From Sipunculus nudus (Eukaryota; Annelida; Sipuncula; Golfingiida; Sipunculidae), in assembly GCA_026874595.1 (NCBI GenBank), contig CM049322.1, positions 28,767,340 through 28,831,339 on the forward strand: DNA of 64,000 nucleotides. Direction: 5' to 3'. Below, piece after piece: positions 23,465-36,200 of the stretch (position 1 is its first letter; each line of letters begins with the position of its first letter). The notes beneath the pieces are model-generated. The model made no database searches, had not been told where the DNA came from, and saw only the letters and a list, made by a program, of their open reading frames with translations. The position numbers and the translations under genes were made by a program.

Positions 23465-24118
23465 ACATCTCGATAAGCAATCAGCAAGTACATTGTCTTT
23501 CCCTTTAATGGGTCTGATTTCAAGGTTGTAATCCTGTAAGAACAAACTTCATCGCAACAATCTTTGATTTTTACACTTCAACTTATTCATGAACGTGAGG
23601 GGATTGTGATCACTGAAGACAATGATAGGCTTGACTGATGAAGTAACATAAACTTCAAAATGTTGCAATGCCAAAATCAAAGCCTAACATTCTTTTTCAA
23701 TTGCGGAGTAGTTTTTCTGGTTCACATTAAACTTTCTTGAGAAATAACAAATTGGATGAATTATGCCATCACTTCCTTCTTGTAACAGCTCCAGCAGCAG
23801 TATCACTAGCATCTACAGCTAACTTAAACGGTACAAAAAAGTCTGGAGCTACCAAAACTGGTGAAATTTGCAGAATTGCTCTCAAACTCTGAAATGCATT
23901 TTTCACACTGAACATTCAATACAAACTTTTGTTTCTTCTTTAACAAATTAGTCAAAGGTTCAGCTACAGCAGAAAAATTTGGACAAAACTTCCTGTATTT
24001 TTTTTTTCACACTTAGGCCTAAGTGTTGTCCCAAAAGCATCAACTTTTCCTTTGTCAACTGTTCAAGTTGATCAGGGTCGGGATCGTCAACAAATGTCTC
24101 AGGTTTGAAATCTGCCAT
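23465..24118 (-). pseudogene. Ty3/Gypsy gag start joined to decayed RT-RNase H
   Basis: Reading the minus strand, 24118 to about 24000 encodes a gag-like amino terminus (MADFKPETFVDDPDPDQLEQ, then a SAP-like LTKEKL segment). From about 24000 to 23465 the sequence is the RT connection and RNase H region: YRKFCPNFS, PLTNLL, a VDASDTAAGAV motif, YFSRKFNVNQKNYSAIEKEC, FSDHNPLTF and a terminal KGKDNVLADCLSR. The order and wording are typical of Ty3/Gypsy pol. It is broken by at least two frameshifts and two in-frame stops. Most of gag, protease, the RT palm and integrase are absent, so a large internal deletion fused gag to pol at an A-rich junction. Non-functional. Confidence 0.85.
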
Positions 24119-24439
24119 GTTAAGATGTTAAAACAATAACAAAAAAAACCACTGAGATAAATCTTGTAAACAATAACAAACAAGGCCTACAGGCCTAATG
24201 GGAACCTGAGCAAAGTTTGGGAGTATGAAAGGGAGGTTTATTTTTAAAATTTAATATTGATCCTTTTAAGTCCTGCATATCTACCTTAGTCATGATTTCA
24301 GCAAAATTGACATTTCGGACCTGCAAGTTTCAGACTAGGACATTTTTTAAACTAGAATATGGGTAGTCGACTAGCGACTATGTATCCGCAGAAATCAGAG
24401 TGGGACGGGTGAAGTGAGGCATGGATTAATGGCAAGGGG

Positions 24440-26650
24440 AATAGAGTGAGGTGTGTTGCATATTAGCATGGATGTCTGCATCGTAAACGTGAATGTAGGT
24501 GGTGCCATCTGTCATAAAATCGAGATATTGTCCAGGATGTATAAACCTGCAAAATATCAGGTGGATAAGTCAAACCACTGCTGAGATATGAGTGATTTTA
24601 TCCCGAGGCAGATGAACAGATGGACGGTGTTCATAAGTGGTTGCAGGTGGCACCACCAGTTTCGCCTATGATGAAGAGCTATGTGAGATCTATACACTTG
24701 TAAAATTTTGGCCCAATCGGTCAAACGGTTCCCGAGATATGAGCTTGGATATCTGCAGAGTAAACCTGAATGTAGGTGGTGCCACCTGTCATAAAATCAA
24801 GAAAGCTTTCCAGGATGTATAAACCTGCAAAATTTCAGATGGATATGTCAAACCATTTCTGAGATATGAGTGATTTTATCCCAAGGCAGATGAACAGATG
24901 GTTGCTGTGCAAAAATGGTTGCAGGTGGCACCACCAGTTTTGCCTATGATGAAGAGCTATGTGAGATCTATACACATGCAAATTTTTGGCCCAACCGGTC
25001 AAACTGTTCCCAAGATATGAGCTTGGATGTCTGCAGAGTAAAGGTGAATGTAGGTGGCACCACCTGTCATAAATTGAGAAAGCTGCCCAGGATGTATAAA
25101 CCTGCAAAATTTCAGGTGGATAAGACAAACCACTGCTGAGATATGAGATTTTATCCCAAGGCAGATGAACAGATGGACGGTGTGCAAAAGTGGTTGCAGA
25201 TGGCACCACCAGTTTTGCCTATGATTAAGAGCTATGTGAGTTCTATACACATGCAAAAGTTTGGCCCAATTGGTCAAACGGTTCCCGAGATATGCGATTG
25301 GATGTCTGCAGAGTAAAGGTGAATGTAGGTTGCACCACCTGTCATAAAATCAAGAAACCTGTCCAGGATGTATAAACCTGCAAAATTTCAGGTGGATAAG
25401 TCAAACTACTGCTGAGATATGAGTAATTTTATCCCAAGGCAGATGAACAGATGGGTGCTGTGCATTAATGGTTGCAGGTGGCGCCACCATTTTAAGTGTA
25501 TGTTATAAAGCTATCAAAGGGCTATATTTTAAATTTTTTTTTAGCCTGATCGGTCAAATGGTTTCAGAGATATGAGCTTGGATATCTGCAGAGTAAACCT
25601 GAATGTAGGTGGCACCACCTGTCATAAAATCGAGAAAATTATCTAGAATGTATAAACCTGCAAAATTTCAGGTGGATAAGCCAAACCACTGCTGAGATAT
25701 GAGTGATTTTATCCCGAGGCAGATGAAGAGATGGACGCTGTGCATAAGTGGTTGCAGGTGGCACCACCAGTTTCGCCTATGATGAAGAGCTATGTGAGAT
25801 CTATACACATGCAAAATGTTGGCCCAATCGGTCAAACGGTTCCCGAGATATGATCTTTGATGTCTGCAGAGTAAAGGTGAATGTAGGTGGCGCCACCTGT
25901 TATAAAATTGAGAAAGCTGTCCAGCATGTATAAACCTGCAAAATTTCAGGTGGAAAAGTCAAACCACTGCTGAGATATGAGTGATATCATGCCAAGGCAG
26001 ATGAACAGATGGACGCTGTGCAAAAATGGTTGCAAGTGGCGCCACCAGTTTTGCCTATGATGAAGAGCTATGTGAGATCTATCCACATGCAAATTTTGGC
26101 CCAATTGGTCAAACGGTTCCCGAAAAATGAGCTTGGACGTCTGAAGGGTAAACCTGAATGTAGGTGGCACCACCTGTCATAAAATTGAGAAAGCTGTCCA
26201 GGATGTATAAACCTGCAAAATTTCAGATGGATAAGTCAAACCACTACTGAGATATGGGTGATATTATCCCAAGGCAGATGAACAGATGGACGCTGTGCAA
26301 AAATTGTTGCAGGTGGCGCCACCAGTTTTGCCTATGATGAAGAGCTATGTGAGATCTATACACATGCAAATCGGTCAAACAGTTCCCAAGATATGAGCTT
26401 GGATGTTTGCAGAGTAAACGTGAATGTGGTTGGCGCCACCTGTCATAAAATCGAAAAAATTGTCCAGGATGTATAAACCTGCAAAATTTCAGGTGGATAA
26501 GTCAAACCACTGCTGAGATATGGGTGATAATATCCCAAGGAAGATGAACAGATGGACGCTGTGCAAAAATGGATGCAGGTGGCGCCACCATTTTTAGTGT
26601 ATGTTATAAAGCTATCAAAGGGCTACATTTGTGCAAAATTTTTAGCCTGA
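24440..26650 (+). repeat. ~277-bp satellite, about 8 units, each a diverged dimer
   Basis: The landmark AGGTGG(Y)RCCACCTGTCATAAAAT recurs at about 24498, 24774, 25051, 25328, 25607, 25887, 26163 and 26431, giving periods of 268-280 bp. Within a unit two ~138-bp halves are themselves related: each has a CAAAATTT start, a GTCAAAC(C/G)...GAGATATGAG block and a palindromic GGTGGCGCCACC-like core. The right end is cut by truncated LTR copy C at about 26650. An inverted array of the same satellite lies at 37340-38320. Small ORFs that recur with the repeat period (24637, 24915, 25748) are shadows. Confidence 0.9.
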
Positions 26651-27420
26651 TCAGAACACGTATGCGTGATGAACATTAATTTTGTAATGGAGATAAACAA
26701 ATCAGATTCTGTAACACTAGGCAGCGTTAAATGTTTAGGGGAATGAATAAAGAAGTCAGTGGCTTTTTGATAACAAAAACTATAATTTATTCTTAAAACA
26801 ACCCTAACATTACAATACACTTAATCAATACAATTACACAATACAAACAACAGTATAACAGTAAATCAATATAATTACACAGCCTAATAAACAAAGTACA
26901 CAGTACCTGGATACCACCACTGTCACAGCGACAAGTCCTTTAAAGCATATAATTCAGATGAACAGTTCACACAAATCTTCTCAGAGAATAACAATCCAAT
27001 GTAAAGCTCTTTTAACAATCCCGAAAGTAAACTGAAGACCAAACAAGATTCCTCACAAATCCAGAAGAAAATCTAGAATTGCCGCACTTATCTGAATAGG
27101 TTCCACAAACTGACATATACGCTTCTGTGTCCGCTGGAATATTCTCTCACCTCCCTCTCGGCTCTAACACAGCCCCTATTTATAATCTTTCATCGAGAAA
27201 ATTTCCTTTCACGAACAATCGAAAAGCATAATACATAATACACAGTACACACACTACAAGAAACATCTCGGACAGAGAACGCCGTGTCAGGTTTCACACG
27301 TGGGCCAGCCCGGCCAGGCCAGGCGATGCTGCCACGGCAACGAGCTACGCGTGCTACACGAACCAAATGCCAACAACACATGGAACATCCGTGTGCATCA
27401 TAAAACAATCATATGTAACA
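26651..27420 (-). mobile_element. Solo LTR, family copy C, 3' end truncated
   Basis: On the minus strand it starts TGTTACATATG at 27420, carries the GC-rich GGCCTGGCCGGGCTGG block, TATTATGTATTATGC, a TATAAATAGGGGCTGTG promoter region, CCAGCGGACACAGAAGCG and CATTCATTCCCCTAAAC-like sequence, and ends near CATACGTG at 26651. It lacks about the last 30 bp present in copy D because it abuts the 277-bp satellite. The plus-strand ORFs here are shadows. Confidence 0.85.
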
Positions 27421-27599
27421 ATATATATGTATGTATGTATGTATGTATGTGCAGGGGCGTAGCCAGTGGATGCCCCCACCCTCAACTCAGACTTTCTATG
27501 TAATATTGCGGATAATTTTCTAAATAGCTACTAAGAAAATATTGAAATTATCTGCTGCTTCTTATAAGTATATATGTATATAAATGTACTCTAAGGCAG

Positions 27600-27937
27600 C
27601 GAGTTTGCTGCATCCCCCCATACTTGAATGATATTTACACAAGTACTAGAATGATATTTATACATGTACTAGGATGGTATTGATACATATACTAGAATGA
27701 TATTATACTATACTTGCATGTTATTTATACATGTATTAGAATGCCGTTTATACATCATTTCATGTACTGGAATGATATTTATACATGTACTAAAATGATA
27801 TTTATACGTGTTCTAGAATGATATTGGTACATGTACTAGAATGATAGTATACTATACTAGAATGATATTTATACATGTACTAGAATGAAATTTGTACATC
27901 ATTTCATGTACTAGAATGATATTTATATATATGCCAG

Positions 27938-28009
<72 letters not shown>
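27600..28009. repeat. ~23-bp minisatellite followed by (TA)n
   Basis: Units close to ATACATGTACTAGAATGATATTT repeat from about 27620 to 27940 with substitutions and small indels, then pass into uninterrupted (TA)n at about 27941-28009, which is the insertion site of LTR copy D. Confidence 0.8.
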
Positions 28010-28013
<4 letters not shown>

Positions 28014-28807
28014 AAGGAACCTAATATAAACAGATCACGTATGCGTGATGAACACAAATTTTGTAATGGAGATAAAAAAAATTAGATTCTGTAACACTAG
28101 GCAGCGTGAAATGTCTAGGGGAATGAATAAAGAAGTCAGTGGTTTTTTGTTAACAAATAACTATAATCTATTCTTAATACAACCCTAACAATACAATACA
28201 CTAAATCAATACAATTATACAGTAAAACAGCGTTATAGCAACACGTCAATACAATCACACAGAAAGATAATGGTACAGTACCTGTATACCAATACAGTCA
28301 CCACGATAAGTCCTTTAAATGTAAACTCTCGGAGAATGACAGTCCTATGGAAAGTTCTCGCAACATCAAGAAAATAAACTGAAGTCCAAACGCAAAAAAA
28401 TCGAGGAGAAAGTCTTTGAAAATGTATAATTGCCGCATTCGTCGGATAAGGTCTTAGAATCTGACACACGCTTCTATGTCCGCTGGAATCTGCTCTGCTG
28501 TCTGCCCTCTGGTTCTAAAAAAACAGCCCCTTTTTATAACTTCAATTCCCAAGCCGGGAATTTTCCACTTCTCGAGCAGTCTATAAGGTCCTGCACATCA
28601 CGCTTTTTAGGAATTCTCTAGAAAGACATAGCCGTGTGTCTCTACACACTAGGCTCATCACGTGTCACGACCAGGAGTGAAAGCCCAAGGCTCACATGAC
28701 AACGAGAGTCCAACCAGTACGGATTAAACACAAAATGCAACACGCGGCCAGTCACGAGTGCGACAACAGGAGCCACGCCCGTGTCACATAATAAAAAGAG
28801 CACCTGT

Positions 28808-28811
<4 letters not shown>
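28010..28811 (-). mobile_element. Complete solo LTR, family copy D (802 bp)
   Basis: On the minus strand it runs from TGTTACAGGTG (28811) to CCTTAACA (28010), inserted within a (TA)n tract so that ATAT flanks both ends. Internal features are a TATAAAAAGGGGCTG promoter-like segment, CCAGCGGACATAGAAGCG, TTAACAAAAAACCACTGAC and a near-terminal GCATACGTGATCTG. It is the best-preserved member and sets the LTR length. No internal coding region remains. Confidence 0.88.
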
Positions 28812-28859
<48 letters not shown>

Positions 28860-30220
28860 TAGGTCGATATTGATCCGTGTAATAATAAGGACATTCGGGG
28901 ATATGAGGTATCTGTTAGAATTTATAGATTTTGCTATTCATCTCGTTCTACGATTATTCGCTCTTAAATTCTGGTCCTAATAGTTAAACAATACCTTATT
29001 ATTTATCAGCTTTAATAATGTCGAGGGCAGCAATCCAAGACTCCCACAACTAATGAGCACTGACAGAAATCTGACAGAAATCACTTTATGAACGCTGTGT
29101 CAGGAACGTCCCTGCTCGCCATGATGTATCACTGGATGCTAGGAATATCTCCGAGATTGACTAATTACTGCAAATAAACCCGAGCATGGACAGATTTATT
29201 AGATATGAGGTGACAGTGTGTTATGACAGATGGCTGCATGATTACTCTCAACGCTCCTCCGACAATAAAAATACACGCAGGCAAATAATCCATAGAATCG
29301 TCAACACAATTGATTTTTTTTATCAAAACTGGATACATAATGCGTTGCTAGATCAGAATTGTCAATATAGTATTAAATTAAACCTGCCAGGCCTTTTATT
29401 AATTATATTTGACACTAACGAAAATGTGTAAAACCAAATGTAATCAATCGCTTAGATAGACGTCACGGATTAAATAATTACTTACGACCTGCCAAGTAAG
29501 TAGGGGCCAAATCTTGATATTTAAATACGTATGTGTCACAAGGCCATTTAAAGACGGGTAATTATCTCAATTTTGCATATTATTACGCCACGCCTTAGGA
29601 CCAGTACAGGGATGATTGAATCATCTACGCTTTATTTGCCCGGAAATCGCAATATTGCTTACGTATCACGAGACCACCCCCAGTTCGGCTTGGCGATGAC
29701 AGGTTGCGCTAACTACCGCCTCGTTACTGAAGGAGGGGTTAGTGACTTGATGAACTGCGGCGCTCGTGCGCCATCTTTGCCAGCCAGGAGGATATGTGTT
29801 CATTCACGATCGTGTCTGTTTGTGTGTGTGTGTGTATGTTTGTGTGTGTGTGTATGTTTGTGTGTGTTTTTTTCTTTCACGACATAAGTCACCCAATCAT
29901 GAATGAAATCCAGGGCACCTCGTGAATGGGCTAGTGAAGAATCGTTAGATTTTGGTGTGCGTCCGGTTTCTGATCCGGATCCAGGTAGTACTTAAAGGAT
30001 TAATCACAAATGTGCCGTCATATATGCATGATTCAAACAAGGAATAGGGCCGAAAAATGAATGCAAACACTTGTTTGGGGAACTTATCCATCTATGAACC
30101 TGGAAATGTGGCCAATAAGTGAATGAAAACACGTCTTGGGGAGTATCCCTCATTCAGGACTGCCCACATGGCGGAGGCCTGCATTCATGATATTTCTGGT
30201 TCCTTCTTTATTTTTTTTGC
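28812..30220. other. Gene-free stretch with (TA)n and (TG)n
   Basis: (TA)n at 28812-28854 is the other half of the tract interrupted by LTR D. A TG-rich microsatellite with TATGTT interruptions lies at about 29816-29868. ORFs at 29186-29431 and 29573-29887 show no domain; the second ends in translated TG repeat. Confidence 0.6.
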
Positions 30221-30224
30221 TGTA

Positions 30225-31560
30225 ACGCTCATGTCGTATTTCATGGTTGGCGTCTTCCGCTCATGTCATATTTCATGGAAGGCGTCTCCCACTCATGTCG
30301 TATTTCATGGTAGGCGTCTCCCGCTCATGTCGTATTTCATGATAGGCGTCTCCCACTCATGTTGTATTTCATGGTAGGCGTCTCCCGATCATGTCGTTTT
30401 TCACGGTAGGCGTCTCCCGCTCATGACGATTTTCACGGTAGGCGTCTCCCGCTCATGTCGTTTTTCACGGTAGGCATCTCCCGATAATGTCCTTTTTCAC
30501 GGTAGGCGTCTCCCGCTCATGTCGTATTTCATGGTAGTCGTCTCCCGCTCATGTCGTTCTTCACGGTTGGCGTCTCCCGCTCATGTTGTATTTCACGGTA
30601 GGCGTCTCCCGCTCATTCTGTATTTCACGGTAGGTGTCTCCCGCTCATGTCGTATTTCACGGTAAGCGTCACCCTGCTCATGTCCTATTTCCTGAGAGGC
30701 ATCTCCCGCTCATGTCGTATTTCATGGTAGGCGTCTCCCGCTCATGTCGTATTTCCCGGTAAGCGTCACCCTGCTCATGTCATATTTCCTGGTAGGCGTC
30801 TCCCGCTCATGTCGTATTTCATGGTAAGCGTCACCCTGCTCATGTCATATTTCCTGGTAGGCGTCTCCCGCTCATGTCGTTTTTCACGGTAGGCGTCTCC
30901 CGCTCATGTCGTATTTCATGGAAAGCGTCTCCCGCAAATGTCGTTTTTCACGGGAGGCGTCTCCCGCTCATGTCGTATTTCATAGTAGGCGTCTCCCGCT
31001 CATGTTGTATTTCACGGTAGGCGTCCCCCGCTCATGTCGTATTTCATGTTAGGCGTTTTCCACTCATGTCGTTTTTCACGGTAGGCGTCTCCCGCTCATG
31101 TTGTATTTCACGGTAGGCGTCCCCCGCTCATGTCGTATTTCACGGTAAGCGTCGCCCTGCTCATGTCATATTTCCTGGTAGGCGTCTCCCGCTCATGTCG
31201 TTTTTCACGGTAGGCGTTTTCCACTCATGTCGTTTTTCACGGTAGGCGTCTCCCGCTCATGTTGTATTTCACGGTAGGCGTCCCCCACTCATGTCGTATT
31301 TCATGGTAAGCGTCTCCCGCTGATGCCGTATTTCATGGTAGGCGTTCCCGCACATGTCGTTTTTCACGGTAGGCGTCTCCCGCTCATGTTGTATTTCACA
31401 GTAGGCGTCTCCCGCTCATGTCGTATTTCATGGTAGGCTTCTCCCGCTCATGTCGTATTTCATGGCAGGCGTTTCCCGCTCATGTCGTATTTCACAGTAG
31501 GCGTCCCCCTGCCCATGATCAATTTCCTGGTAGGCGTCCCTCGCTTACGTCGTATTTGCA
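30225..31560. repeat. 32-bp minisatellite, about 42 units
   Basis: Units such as CTCATGTCGTATTTCACGG followed by TAGGCGTCTCCCG run for about 1.3 kb with a 32-bp period. Recurrent variant units (AAGCGTCACCCTGCTCATGT followed by a CATATTTCCTGG unit) appear at about 30664, 30760, 30828 and 31146, showing block-wise duplication. 32 is not a multiple of three and no long frame survives. Confidence 0.93.
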
Positions 31561-32713
31561 CATTCATAAATAAAGCTGTATTTACGATTGTCTGCACATG
31601 GATAATGGTCTTTTATATTTTTTGATAAATTAATCTTAATAATTTTTTTTTTTAACCCGTAATTGTGTTTACACCCAATTAAATACAAGGGATATGGCAC
31701 TCTCGTTGAACGTATCTTTATGCAGACTTGTTTCCGTACCCTTACCCACATCCATGCCACGACCGCATACAGCCCTATAGAAAACACATTTATTCTTGGT
31801 TACTTAATGAATATTTTACATATTTTCCATACAGCATTGTGCATGTTGCATCGATTAGGTCCAGAGGACTTAACTGCAATATAATGTTTACTACGTGGTG
31901 ATATGAAACCATGCCAAAATAGGAACTATGGATTAAAAAGTAACAAACTAATTAGTATAAATAAGAGACAACAGACAACAGAAGTAGAAGCTGATAAAGT
32001 TGATCCTAACAGGGAATAATGCAAGTTTTGTTTGTAATAAAACACACACTGGCTGACGGATGTTCCGTGCTGCCACCTGAAGGATATATGATCAACAAAC
32101 TAAGGGTTGTGTCATTTTAACGTTTCATAAGGTTGGAATGGATATTACACGTGTTTTTCACGAAGCCTAACGTCCAGTGGTGTATATGGTACATAAGTGT
32201 CATGATCCAAGTATATAACAATGGAACTGTTCTGTCTCAATGACTTAGAGAATATCTTCATATTTTTGCGGTTATAAGAAAACTGTAAACTTGTCTGGCA
32301 TAACAATAAAACTTTAATATATACATTGATACATAGATTTGCGCGTAAATTGGCAATAACTGCCCCGGGTCACTATAAATACTTTACATCAGCGAGTCCA
32401 CGATCAAATATTGATATAAACGGATCATCACATCTAATTATTAATCACCATCATCATCACGACACTGCCAACAATACCAGCTGTAAAATACATCATGCGA
32501 ATGTAATTTTAGGTGAGGATGTTTGTCTGGTTACCAGGTGTCCATAGGCCAAACGAACACAAATGATTGTTTAACGGAATGTATTTTGTTGGATCATGAG
32601 AAACAAGTCCTCGTCGCTGAGGCTGATATTGCTGCTCTTTACCTTTACTTCCTTGATAGAAGTCATTACGTGTGCTAACGACGCACTCATAAAGGTGTCA
32701 CTGAAAACCATTA
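31561..32713. other. No gene recognised, left flank of the CACTA element
   Basis: AT-rich DNA with only short ORFs (80 codons or fewer) and no domain. It ends at the TA target dinucleotide (32712-32713) of the transposon. Confidence 0.55.
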
Positions 32714-33200
32714 CACTGTAAAAGCTGAGGACATGTTTCGCGTTTTAATGAGAAACACCAGCTTGTCCCATTTTTCGAAACATGTCTTTCGTGATTTGCC
32801 GTTTCACACTGATTTAGCCGTTTCAAATATGTGTAAAACATGGTTCGGATTTAAAACATGTTTTAAAAAGATGACTTCCATATAAAACATGTTTCACCAA
32901 AACATGTCTCAAAGAGAAACATGTTCAGACACCAAAAGATTGAGACATGTTTCTTGTAACATGTTTTAAAAGTCAAACATGTCATCTTTAAACGTGTCTT
33001 GAAACGCGTTTCAGACATCTCGGTTTTAAAACACCAGGGACTTGAAACATGTCATTGTCTCGTTTTTCGAAACACCAAAAAGACGTTTTAAAAGGTGACG
33101 TGTCTTAAGACGTGTTTCAGACGTCTCGGTTTTAAAACACCTGTGGCTTGAAACATGCAGCTGTCTCACTCTCGAGAACACGATTTAAAAGCTAAAACTC
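32714..33200. repeat. Left terminal/subterminal region of the CACTA element
   Basis: After the CACTGTAAAA terminus there are ten ACATGT hexamers in about 340 bp, mostly as AAACATGT or ACATGTTT, in both orientations. They are mixed with ACGTGT, GAAACGCGTTTC and repeated TCGGTTTTAAAACACC segments (about 33021 and 33127). Such bidirectional subterminal motifs are binding sites for an element-encoded protein in plant CACTA elements; that role here is inferred. Confidence 0.8.
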
Positions 33201-36200
33201 ATGATAAAATTATTGTTTATTTATGCAAGTTAACGCTGCGTGATAATGTGTTTGCAGCATCTATAAATATACATGTACCATCATACGTTATTATGTAAAT
33301 CATCATATGAACAAAAGCAGAAGCCATTATATTCATTGTGTGGCTTGTATATGCCTAACAGAAGTACATGCATGGATACATACTCAATGAACAAACTAAC
33401 AGAATTTCCTTCAGAATAACATTTCTGATTTTCTTAAAACTAATCTATAATATTGGTAAGTTATTGAGCCCACAATAAGGCAAATACAGTAATTACTGAT
33501 GCATCATAAGAATTAAACATTTTACCTCAAAGTATTACATGGAAATAATGTTTTTTAAAGTGTGATATGGATGTAAATTAAACATGTTTTAGTTGCTTCT
33601 TGCAATAATGAAAATCTTAATAAATAGTCACATAACAAAGGAAAATCATCCCTTTTTACTGAATGTCCATAACAGTTACAAAAATGGTAAAACGTTTATC
33701 TACCTTTGACTAACTCTATTAATATAAACATATGAAAAAAGATATACAGATAACTTTAAGATAAAGTTTATCAATTTATCTATTGTAAAGACCGTCCTAT
33801 TAAAGAAATCTTGAAACTGAACTACTTTGATTTTATGAAGTTGAAATTAGCATGAAATAACAAACCCTTTGCATTAAAAAACTTGCTTTATCACTATAAA
33901 CAAACTTATTAAACCAGAATGTAATGCCTGATATACACCATACATTCATCTTAAAGACTCCATGAATCTTTTTAAAGACATGCCTTAATTGTGGTTAGTT
34001 AAATCACTATAACAGTATAAAGATTAAAATATCGACTTGTTTTTATACTATAATTAATCCAAACTGTGCCCCCAGTTTCTATAACACTACACATCAGGAC
34101 AAAGTTATTCCATATCAACCACTTCTGTGTAACCTTAAAGTACTTTTTACATCTGAATGCATCTGAACTGTTGGCCATATATCCACTTTAACACAGTACT
34201 TTCAGGATGCAAAAGATAAAACACTAGTCAGCATACAACAAGGGATGTATTTTAACTGATGTATAAACTGATGTAAACAGCATCCACATGCTTTCAAGGT
34301 GCAAATGAAAAAACATCAGCAAAGAACACTGAATTTATTTCAAGTCTCTTTTTATTTGACCTGTCGACTGTATATAAAAAAGTAGTACTTCCAGGGAGAA
34401 AATGAATCAAGGGACCTATGAGCCACGGCGCTCAGCTGAAGTTTGAAATTTTAGCAAATGCAAAACATGATGATTTCTATTGTAATGTTTTTCATATATA
34501 TAAGCATTAGAATAGCTAAGAGAAAATGGCCCTCCTACTTGGTCATAGTAAAGTTCTAAATATATGATCGCAAAACTAATACTCTGGCAAGACTGTCATG
34601 AAGAAAAAACAGTAAAAGTTTTGGGATACTTTGATGCATAAGTAAATTTTCAGATGGACAGGCGACTGGATAAAACGGACTGATAACATTATTTCACTTT
34701 CACGAGAATTTAGTTTATAATAAACCCTATTTTTTTCAGCATATTCACTATTTCCAGTCATAGTTTTCATCAGATTAATTTTTTTAATTGACAAGTTTCT
34801 AAATTTGTAATAAAAAGGATCTAAAAATATGTTAAAATATCAGAATTGTAAGTTGCATTATTATTTATCCAGAGTTAAGCTCACATCAGGTCATATTATG
34901 CACACATATATTTTATTAATTTTAAATCACAAATGTTCAAACTGAATTTAAAGAAAATATGCAATAACATGGCACCTTCAAGATTATTCCTTGAATCACA
35001 ATTTACAAGTTTTGTACATAGGAGTTTTCAGTACAAGTTTAATTTTATTCATTGAAATAAAAAGGTTCAGTAAAGTTGATTAAATAAAAACATCTTTTTA
35101 AATGAAGTATACACACTGTTGGTTGAATGAGGGACAAACAATATCATGCTAATAACTGTCTTAGTTATAATTTAATTATTACTGGAATTAATATCCAATT
35201 TCACACCTGGTGAAGTTTTTCTCTTCTAAAGTAAGGAATTTCTTATCTGATGAACATCCACACTTTTATAGCAATACACCACTTTGTGGACACAATTAAA
35301 TGTACACTTTAATCATTGTAACCAGGGTGGTACAATACAAAATCTAAAATGTAGCATAGCCTAGAATACGAATGAAAACAATACATTCATCTAGCTAATG
35401 CACCATCTGGTGGGGGGGGGGGGGGGGGAGGGGGGGAGGTTCAGGGCAGAGAAGAAGCCTGCAAAGAGGGGAAACTGGCCAAGCTGAGCCAAGGCAAGCT
35501 GCCTTGAGTGGATTACATAACACAGGTGAAGGCTGTACTAGGTGGGCTTGATGTTAACAACACTTGACATGGTGTATAAAAGCTACTCTTTTCCATTTAT
35601 TACTTTGAAATTTCAGATTTTAATAAATTAAATTATGTATATATGCTGTGAAAATTAAATCAACAGAGCTTACAGGGGAAAATTGTGCCGTGGCCAAAAT
35701 TTAAGGTATTGATTTTTTATTTATGCTAATAACTTTAAAAAATTGCAAAATTTAGATCTTCTTTTTGGTAAACAATTGGACCTTGATTAAATAAAGTTAT
35801 ATCCCTGAAAAAAAGTATCTAGCTTCAGCAATTCTTATGTTAAGTGAGTAAATATATTTCCTGATTTTTAAAAAGTGCATTATGTTTGGGCGTATAACTT
35901 CAATAAATTAAGTAATACTGAACCAATTTTTGGTTTGAACACAGGAAATGTATGGAATTAAAAATATGCATATTAAATATGATGTAAAACAGATCAGTGG
36001 TTTTGATATTAGGCAGTCTTGAAGTGTATCAATAGGTTTTTAATGGAAAACATAGGTATTTCCTTAATATCTCAAAGGAACAAAGTCCTAATGACCCAAT
36101 TTTTGGCATGGTAGGAGATTTTGGGGACATCTAACTGTATGCAAAATTTTGGATTTGTAGCTCCAAGTTTCAAAATGTGCCCTGTTAATGGATGGATGGA

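Noticed and set aside
24637-26173. Several ORFs of 60-125 codons on both strands
   Set aside because: They recur with the 277-bp satellite period and are translations of it.
26651-28811. LTR copies C and D as the two LTRs of one element
   Set aside because: The 589 bp between them is a minisatellite and (TA)n rather than a retroviral interior, and copy D has its own flanking ATAT, so they are separate solo LTRs.
30225-31560. CRISPR-like array of direct repeats (also considered for 1-521 and 15640-19300)
   Set aside because: Units are contiguous, with no unique spacers between repeats, in a eukaryotic context. These are minisatellites.
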